7,036 nucleotides of DNA, taken from the NCBI RefSeq assembly GCF_002483205.1, contig NZ_DLHM01000001.1, positions 482,739 through 489,774 of the forward strand, given 5' to 3'. The DNA comes from Flavihumibacter sp. UBA7668 (GTDB lineage Bacteria > Bacteroidota > Bacteroidia > Chitinophagales > Chitinophagaceae). Shown in pieces: positions 1 to 4,228 of the stretch (positions within the stretch are counted from its first letter, which is position 1; each line of letters begins with the position of its first letter). The position numbers and the translations under genes were made by a program. A model generated the notes under the pieces. It saw nothing but the letters and a program-made list of their open reading frames with translations, searched no databases and was not told the DNA's origin.

Positions 1-210
1 AAGGTCAAAGGTGAAACGTGAAAGGAAAAGGTGAAACGTGAAAAGTGAAAGGTCAAAGGTGAAACGTGAAAAGTGAAAGGGAAAGGTGAAACGTGAAAAG
101 TGAAAGTTGAAAGTTGAAAAGTGAAAGGTCAAAGGTGAAAAGTGAAAGGTCAAAGGTGAAACGTGAAAGTTGAAAAGTGAAAGGTCAAAGGTGAAACGTG
201 AAAAGTGAAA
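1..210. repeat. Degenerate 7-bp tandem repeat array (AAAnGTG heptads), block 1
   Basis: The stretch splits almost completely into 7-bp units: AAAGGTG, AAACGTG, AAAAGTG, AAAGGTC and AAAGTTG. There are about 28 units from position 7. The phase is disturbed only at 21-33 and 76-88, where a 6-bp unit (AAAGGA or AAAGGG) replaces a heptad. A 28-bp higher-order unit of four heptads (GGTC, GGTG, CGTG, AAGTG types) is exact at 48-75 and 180-207, so blocks of several heptads have probably been copied together. The array begins at or before position 1 and stops two bases short of the stop codon of the minus-strand gene at 213. There are no unique spacers, so it is not a CRISPR array. The same heptad appears in the opposite orientation at 638-658 and 1741-1801. 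Confidence 0.95.
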
Positions 211-212
211 GA

Positions 213-581
213 TCAGCCTGAAGGTTTAGTTTTTAAAATTAGATTTGAAAGGAGAGCAAAGCAACTGTTCATGGATTTTTGTAATTCCGGATAAGTTGCT
301 TTGCTTATAAATTCAAGTTCCTCACAAATATCCAACGCTGCATCTACTTCTACAAGAGATGCACGTGCAATTTCAAAAAATCGAACCCGATCCATAGCAG
401 AACTTTTCGAACAGCCTTCAGCTATATTAAGAACTACTGAAACGGCAGCTCTTCTGATTTGTTGAACCAGATTCCCCATTTCATAACTGGGTAAACTCTT
501 AGTGAGTTTATAACATTGAATGGAAAAAGCTTTCGCATTGACAAAAACTTCCAATTTTTGGTGATTTAATTGTAGAAACAT
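213..581 (-). CDS. Four-helix-bundle protein (S23 / 23S rRNA intervening-sequence protein family, Avd-like)
   Basis: The 122-aa protein matches the TIGR02436/S23 four-helix-bundle family. An N-terminal helix with the LEVF...A motif (about residues 10-30) is followed by the family core QQIRRAAVSVVLNIAEGCSK (about 40-59), then RFFEIARASLVEVDAALDI (about 67-85) and a last helix to about 115. Length and helix order are normal for a complete member. Relatives are encoded in 23S rRNA intervening sequences of some bacteria and, as Avd, in diversity-generating retroelements, where Avd binds the reverse transcriptase and RNA. Many others are stand-alone genes of unknown role. There is no rRNA or reverse transcriptase here, so this one is stand-alone. 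The ATG lies in the loop of an 8-bp inverted repeat, and the stop touches the heptad array. Heptads flank the gene in opposite orientations. The gene looks AT-richer than gyrB. Family assignment is confident; function is unknown. Confidence 0.9.
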   Translation of the reverse strand: MFLQLNHQKLEVFVNAKAFSIQCYKLTKSLPSYEMGNLVQQIRRAAVSVVLNIAEGCSKSSAMDRVRFFEIARASLVEVDAALDICEELEFISKATYPELQKSMNSCFALLSNLILKTKPSG

Positions 582-592
582 TTTTTTCTACA
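571..592 (-). promoter_or_regulatory. Inverted repeat enclosing the start codon of the four-helix-bundle gene
   Basis: TGTAGAAA (571-578) and TTTCTACA (585-592) form a perfect 8-bp inverted repeat with a 6-base spacer. Read on the minus strand, the spacer is AAAATG, so the initiation codon lies in the loop of a possible mRNA hairpin. It could hide or present the start codon, or act as a dimer operator at the DNA level. The stem is AT-rich and of modest stability, so the function is inferred only. Confidence 0.5.
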
Positions 593-637
593 AATCACGG
601 AAGAATCTCAGATTTCCGGTAGCGTGTTTTCACCCCC

Positions 638-658
638 TTTCACCTCTCACCTTTCACC
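638..658. repeat. Heptad repeat block 2 (TTTCACC orientation)
   Basis: Three 7-bp units, TTTCACC, TCTCACC and TTTCACC, follow a C-run at 633-637. TTTCACC is the reverse complement of the GGTGAAA motif of block 1, so the two blocks flank the four-helix-bundle gene in inverted orientation. The 20 bases at 633-652 recur exactly at 1736-1755, in direct orientation on the other side of the AraC gene. Confidence 0.85.
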
Positions 659-684
659 TATTATTGCACTTTAGTGCAATAATA
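659..684. repeat. Perfect 12-bp inverted repeat over the AraC gene stop codon
   Basis: TATTATTGCACT (659-670) is the exact reverse complement of AGTGCAATAATA (673-684), giving a near-continuous 26-bp palindrome. The TAA stop codon of the minus-strand AraC gene (671-673) lies at its centre, and the last four sense codons make up one arm. It borders heptad block 2 directly. It could be a 3'-end stabilising hairpin or a weak terminator for the AraC transcript, but no U-tract follows on either strand. It could also be a protein-binding palindrome or a junction of the repeat element. Confidence 0.65.
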
Positions 685-1609
685 ACTCGCATGGCTTTAT
701 CCCCGTATGCTTCTTAAACGCAGTTGAAAAATGTGAAATGGATGAATAACCCAGCATCATGGATACTTCCGTTACACTGAGTCCTTTTTCGTACAGTAAA
801 TAACGTGCATGTTCCATGCGCTGGCTTTGGTAGAAATCGAACACGGTTGTGCCATACATTTCTTTGAAGCCCTTTTTCAGGTAACATTCATTGATAGCCA
901 CTTTTTTACTAAGCTCTTTAATGGTGATGGGTTCACCGATATGTTGCAATAAAACTTCGCGTGCTTTTTCAATTTTTTCGCGATCCGATTCATTCGCCAG
1001 GAATTTACAACTGAACGCAATTTCCTCCTTCTCTCCTACCATACAATCCAGACTGAACAGTAAAAGCATCTGCATCTGCGCATTGATGAATATATTCTCC
1101 ATCGAACCATTATACTGATGATTCAGCAGCGTCTCCAAAACTGTTCGGGTCCTGCTGCAAAGCGACAATGCTTTTGAAAAGGAAGTCCGATGGCGGAACC
1201 GGATAATATCATCCTGCAGCGTATTCATATTGCCTGAACCAATAAACTGGGACAAATGAGCCGGACTAAAAACAAAACTCATCACATCCACACTGGGTGC
1301 GCGATGTTCACAGGAATTTGTCAGATTTATTTTACAACTGTCACATTCTGTCTGATACTGACGGCAATACATATTACCGGCAATACAAAAACGAAGCTCC
1401 AGATAGTTCTGTTTCTCATCCGCCGGCACCCGATGGTAGACCAGAAACCCCGTATCATCCATTTCAAAGGGCAGATTTTTCCGGTATCGCTGAATCGTAT
1501 AATGCACCGAACCCGGAATCTGCTGCTCCCGCTGGTGCATTAATTCCAGTTCATTGTACATCACCGGAGCTTTCCGGGCAATGGATAATATGTCGGGAGA
1601 TTGAAACAC
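671..1609 (-). CDS. AraC-family transcriptional regulator
   Basis: The 312-aa protein has a variable N-terminal sensing region (about 1-205) and a C-terminal AraC DNA-binding domain (about 212-312) with two helix-turn-helix motifs: ITIKELSKKVAINECYLKK (228-246) and LSVTEVSMMLGYSS (277-290). The AraC signature GYSSISHFSTAFKKHTGIKP (287-306) follows, and the protein ends a few residues later. It most likely binds DNA and activates or represses target genes on an unknown signal; the local target is not evident. The N-terminal region holds a cysteine-rich patch (C82, C89, C92, C100, H102) that could bind metal or sense redox. The listed start is GTG. A good -7 promoter box lies only 7 bases upstream, so the message is either leaderless or starts at the ATG of codon 17 (1559-1561). 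The four-helix-bundle gene lies 89 bp downstream on the same strand and may be co-transcribed. Family is certain; ligand and regulon are unknown. Confidence 0.93.
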   Translation of the reverse strand: MFQSPDILSIARKAPVMYNELELMHQREQQIPGSVHYTIQRYRKNLPFEMDDTGFLVYHRVPADEKQNYLELRFCIAGNMYCRQYQTECDSCKINLTNSCEHRAPSVDVMSFVFSPAHLSQFIGSGNMNTLQDDIIRFRHRTSFSKALSLCSRTRTVLETLLNHQYNGSMENIFINAQMQMLLLFSLDCMVGEKEEIAFSCKFLANESDREKIEKAREVLLQHIGEPITIKELSKKVAINECYLKKGFKEMYGTTVFDFYQSQRMEHARYLLYEKGLSVTEVSMMLGYSSISHFSTAFKKHTGIKPCELLLH

Positions 1610-1616
1610 GAACGGG

Positions 1617-1624
1617 CAAAATTA
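1617..1624 (-). promoter_or_regulatory. Candidate Bacteroidota -7 promoter box for the AraC gene
   Basis: On the minus strand the bases read TAATTTTG, a full match to the Bacteroidota primary sigma -7 consensus TAnnTTTG. No clear TTTG -33 element was found at the expected distance. The box ends 7 bases before the GTG at 1609, so transcription would begin at or very near that codon. Confidence 0.5.
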
Positions 1625-1740
1625 AGCAAGATCTCTTAAATGGTGTGACATTGATCCGTTCCCGGCTGTCACCCCACTGTCATTTCTCCCCTCCACCCGT
1701 CAGGATTACCCGACGGATACCTCCCCTTTCCCCCTCCCCC

Positions 1741-1801
1741 TTTCACCTCTCACCTCTCCCTTTCACCTCTCCCTTTCACCTTTCACTTTTCACCTTTCAC
1801 C
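1741..1801. repeat. Heptad repeat block 3 (TTTCACC orientation), upstream of gyrB
   Basis: Nine consecutive units are seen: TTTCACC, TCTCACC, TCTCCC, TTTCACC, TCTCCC, TTTCACC, TTTCACT, TTTCACC and TTTCACC. A C/T-rich lead-in begins near 1721. Two units are shortened to 6 bp, as in block 1. Orientation is the same as block 2 and opposite to block 1. The rest of the 1610-1862 gap holds divergent promoter elements and a C-rich stretch with no recognisable gene. The strand shown reads through without stops because the motif lacks stop codons, which creates a false open frame. Confidence 0.9.
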
Positions 1802-1809
1802 TTATTTCG

Positions 1810-1817
1810 TACATTTG
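1810..1817 (+). promoter_or_regulatory. Predicted gyrB promoter, -7 box
   Basis: TACATTTG matches the Bacteroidota -7 consensus TAnnTTTG exactly. Its distance to the gyrB ATG at 1863 gives a 5' leader of about 40 bases. The best -33 candidate is TTTC at 1788-1791, 18 bp upstream, which lies inside heptad block 3. Promoter strength may therefore depend on the repeat. Confidence 0.65.
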
Positions 1818-1862
1818 CCAATAGTCATTTTTTATACCTTTTAAGCGTATTTACAAGTATTT

Positions 1863-3842
1863 ATGAGTACAGAAATTCAGGAAGAAACCCTCGCAAACAA
1901 CAATGGTTATGGTGCGGATAGTATACAGGTGCTGGAAGGCCTCGAAGCCGTTCGGAAACGCCCGGCCATGTATATCGGTGATATCGGGGTAAAAGGCCTG
2001 CACCACCTGGTGTATGAAGTGGTGGATAACTCAATTGATGAAGCCCTCGCAGGCTATTGTAAGAATATCGTTGTAAATATTCATGAAGACAATTCCATTT
2101 CTGTAAGTGATGATGGCCGGGGTATCCCAACAGCCATGCATACCAAAGAAAAAAGAAGCGCACTGGAAGTGGTAATGACCGTGCTCCATGCCGGTGGTAA
2201 ATTTGATAAAAATACCTATAAGGTTTCCGGTGGTTTACATGGTGTGGGCGTAAGTTGCGTAAACGCACTCAGCCGCGATCTGAAAGTTACGGTACAACGC
2301 GAAGGCAAAATCTTTGAGCAGGAATATAAAATCGGGATCCCGCAATACGCAGTTCGTGAAATAGGCACTTCCGAACTCACCGGAACCAAAGTGCATTTCT
2401 GGCCCGATGACACCATCTTTACCAACCTCGTTTACAACCGCGAAATTCTCGAAGGTCGCTTACGCGAACTCTCCTTCCTGAACCGTAAAATCAATATCAT
2501 TCTGAATGATCTGAGAGAACTGGATGAAGAAGGCAATCATTATACCGCCACCTTTTACAGCGAAGGGGGTATCGTTGAGTTTGTTGAAATGCTCGATAAA
2601 GCCGCCAACAGAACTCCCCTGATCGCCAACACCCTGTTTGTAGAAGGTTATGATGAAAACTCACATGTTGCAGTTGAAGTTGCGCTTTCTTACAACAACG
2701 ATTTTAAGGAGCATATCTTCTCCTATGTAAATAATATTAATACCATTGAAGGTGGTACACACGTAACCGGATTCCGACGCGCGCTTACCCGGGTATTTAA
2801 AAGTTATGGCGACAAACAGGGCCTCTTCGAAAAAGCGAAAATTGAAGTGGAAGGGGACGATTTCCGGGAAGGACTAAGCTCCATCATATCGGTTAAGGTA
2901 CCTGAACCGCAATTTGAAGGACAAACCAAAACCAAACTCGGAAACAGTGATGTTAGTGGTGTGGTGGAAACAACGGTAGCCCGGGCGCTGGATGCTTATC
3001 TTGAAGAAAACCCCAAAGAAGCGCGGAACGTTATTTCTAAAGTAATCCTCGCCGCTCAGGCCAGGGTTGCAGCGAAAAAAGCCCGCGAAATGGTACAGCG
3101 TAAAACAGTACTCAGCGGTGGCGGACTACCGGGAAAACTGGCCGACTGCTCCGAGCGCGATGCTGAACGTTGTGAACTTTACCTGGTCGAAGGAGATTCG
3201 GCCGGTGGAACAGCCAAGCAGGGACGCGACCGGAATTTCCAGGCCATCCTGCCACTTCGGGGTAAAATCCTGAACGTGGAGAAAGCCATGGAACACAAAA
3301 TCTATGAAAACGAAGAGATCCGGAATATTTATACCGCCCTCGGCGTTACCATAGGCACCCCGGAAGATCCTAAAGCACTTAACCTCAGCAAACTACGTTA
3401 TCACAAGCTGATCATCATGACCGATGCCGATGTGGATGGGTCCCATATCGCTACCCTGATCCTGACCTTTATCTACCGCTATATGTCGGAATTGGTAAAA
3501 GAAGGATATGTATACCTGGCTCAACCACCACTTTACCTCGTAAAAAAAGGTAAAGATCAGGATTATGCCTGGGGTGAAGATGACCGGAAACTGCTGGTTG
3601 AAAAATTTGGCGCAGGAAAAGAAGACAGCGTAACCATTCAGCGATACAAAGGTTTGGGAGAGATGAATGCCACCCAGCTTTGGGAAACAACCATGAATCC
3701 CGATACCCGCACATTGAAACGGGTAACCCTGGAAAGTGCAGCAGAAGCAGATATGGTCTTCAGTATGCTTATGGGAGATGAAGTAGCACCACGACGCCAA
3801 TTCATTGAAAGTCACGCGAAATACGCCAAAATCGACATTTAA
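1863..3842 (+). CDS. gyrB: DNA gyrase subunit B
   Basis: This is the ATPase and TOPRIM subunit of DNA gyrase, which works with GyrA in an A2B2 complex to introduce negative supercoils using ATP. The 659 residues form a full-length protein without the large C-terminal insert of enterobacterial GyrB. The GHKL ATPase carries E52 and N56 in YEVVDNSIDEAL, D83 in DDGRGIP, and the glycine-rich lid GGLHGVGVSCVNALS from 123. The transducer domain carries the ATP-contacting lysine region QTKTK (354-358). TOPRIM has catalytic E443 in LVEGDSAGG and the metal-binding D521/D523/D525 of DADVDG. The C-terminal QRYKGLGEMN (593-602) is also typical. R466 takes the place of E. coli K447 in the quinolone region, a conservative change. 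No key residue is missing. The first ATG gives a normal N-terminus, and no Shine-Dalgarno is visible, as usual in the phylum. gyrA is not adjacent. ParE is less likely given the close match to GyrB motifs throughout. Confidence 0.98.
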   Translation: MSTEIQEETLANNNGYGADSIQVLEGLEAVRKRPAMYIGDIGVKGLHHLVYEVVDNSIDEALAGYCKNIVVNIHEDNSISVSDDGRGIPTAMHTKEKRSALEVVMTVLHAGGKFDKNTYKVSGGLHGVGVSCVNALSRDLKVTVQREGKIFEQEYKIGIPQYAVREIGTSELTGTKVHFWPDDTIFTNLVYNREILEGRLRELSFLNRKINIILNDLRELDEEGNHYTATFYSEGGIVEFVEMLDKAANRTPLIANTLFVEGYDENSHVAVEVALSYNNDFKEHIFSYVNNINTIEGGTHVTGFRRALTRVFKSYGDKQGLFEKAKIEVEGDDFREGLSSIISVKVPEPQFEGQTKTKLGNSDVSGVVETTVARALDAYLEENPKEARNVISKVILAAQARVAAKKAREMVQRKTVLSGGGLPGKLADCSERDAERCELYLVEGDSAGGTAKQGRDRNFQAILPLRGKILNVEKAMEHKIYENEEIRNIYTALGVTIGTPEDPKALNLSKLRYHKLIIMTDADVDGSHIATLILTFIYRYMSELVKEGYVYLAQPPLYLVKKGKDQDYAWGEDDRKLLVEKFGAGKEDSVTIQRYKGLGEMNATQLWETTMNPDTRTLKRVTLESAAEADMVFSMLMGDEVAPRRQFIESHAKYAKIDI

Positions 3843-3853
3843 TATTAAAATTT

Positions 3854-3895
3854 CCCTATAAATACGCGCATTTCAAGGGCAGTCTAAGTTTTTTT
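3854..3895 (+). terminator. Possible weak terminator after gyrB
   Basis: CCCT (3854-3857) pairs with AGGG (3876-3879), and inside it AAAT (3860-3863) pairs with ATTT (3870-3873), leaving a 2x2 internal mismatch and a 6-base loop. A run of seven T residues follows only after a 9-base gap (3889-3895). The stem is short and the spacing poor. The remainder of 3843-3950 is AT-rich leader with no convincing promoter match. Confidence 0.3.
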
Positions 3896-3950
3896 GGCTA
3901 GCTTGTATGCGCAATTTTAACCATATTATTCATTCTTAAAATAGCTAAAC

Positions 3951-4154
3951 ATGGCTGATATCAAATTGACCGCATATAACGTAAAGACAAAGGAAAAAGG
4001 TGTAGAAATTAAAGATGCAGTGATCACCAAAACTGCAAGAGGCGGTTACATGGCGCAAGGAAACGACGGTAAAGGAAACAAACTCACCACAATGCTGGGT
4101 GAAGAAAAAGCTCTGGCCGCTATTAAAGCAGGAATCGCTAAACAAGGCTGGTAA
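3951..4154 (+). CDS. Small basic protein of unknown function (67 aa)
   Basis: The product begins MADIKLTAYNVKTKEKG and ends AAIKAGIAKQGW. It has no cysteine, signal peptide or membrane segment, so it should be cytoplasmic. There are 12 Lys/Arg against 7 Asp/Glu, giving a basic protein. The pattern suggests beta-strands in the first half, a Gly-rich turn (GGYMAQGNDGKGNK, 31-44) and an amphipathic C-terminal helix (about 50-64). I cannot assign it to a named family. Reasons to think it real: an ATG at a sensible distance after gyrB, a normal codon pattern, and a strong intrinsic terminator 18 bp after its stop. An overlapping minus-strand frame of nearly the same length has none of this support. 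It may be transcribed alone or by read-through from gyrB. The terminator isolates it from the next gene. Confidence 0.8.
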   Translation: MADIKLTAYNVKTKEKGVEIKDAVITKTARGGYMAQGNDGKGNKLTTMLGEEKALAAIKAGIAKQGW

Positions 4155-4172
4155 TCAGTTAACTCATCGAAT

Positions 4173-4215
4173 AAAAAAAGCATCCTTCCACTAACAGGAA
4201 AGGTGCTTTTTTTTT
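4173..4215 (+). terminator. Strong intrinsic terminator after the 67-aa gene
   Basis: The left arm (4173-4189, A7 then GCATCCTTCC) pairs with the right arm (4197-4213, GGAAAGGTGC then T7) around the 7-base loop ACTAACA. The pairing has one G-U pair and one mismatch. A run of nine T residues closes it at 4207-4215. The A-run before the stem means it could also stop transcription from the opposite strand. It ends only 13 bases before the GTG of the next gene. Confidence 0.9.
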
Positions 4216-4228
4216 ATTTTCAACCTCC

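Noticed and set aside
1..210. CRISPR array
   Set aside because: The units are contiguous 7-mers with no spacers, and no cas gene is in the window.
213..581. 23S rRNA intervening sequence or diversity-generating retroelement accessory gene
   Set aside because: No rRNA sequence flanks the gene, and no reverse transcriptase or template/variable repeat pair is visible, so only the protein family is shared.
1697..1716. CCGTC/GACGG inverted repeat as a terminator or operator
   Set aside because: The stem is only 5 bp with a 10-base loop and no T-run, within a C-rich tract. It is not distinguishable from chance.
1297..1824. Plus-strand open frame of 175 codons
   Set aside because: It is antisense to the AraC gene and then runs through the TTTCACC heptads, which lack stop codons on that strand. 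Its Phe/His/Leu/Ser/Pro-rich tail is just translated repeat.
1610..1862. Replication origin next to gyrB
   Set aside because: No DnaA-box-like TTATCCACA cluster was seen; the region is heptads and promoters.
3393..3815. Minus-strand open frames inside gyrB
   Set aside because: They are shadows of a full-length conserved gene and show no family features of their own.
1863..3842. ParE instead of GyrB
   Set aside because: The motifs around the ATPase lid, TOPRIM (LVEGDSAGGTAKQGRDR) and C-terminus follow GyrB throughout. No parC is adjacent.
3945..4145. Minus-strand 66-codon frame opposite the small basic protein
   Set aside because: The plus-strand frame has a better start context and a terminator just after its stop; the minus frame has a Phe/Cys-rich composition typical of antisense translation.
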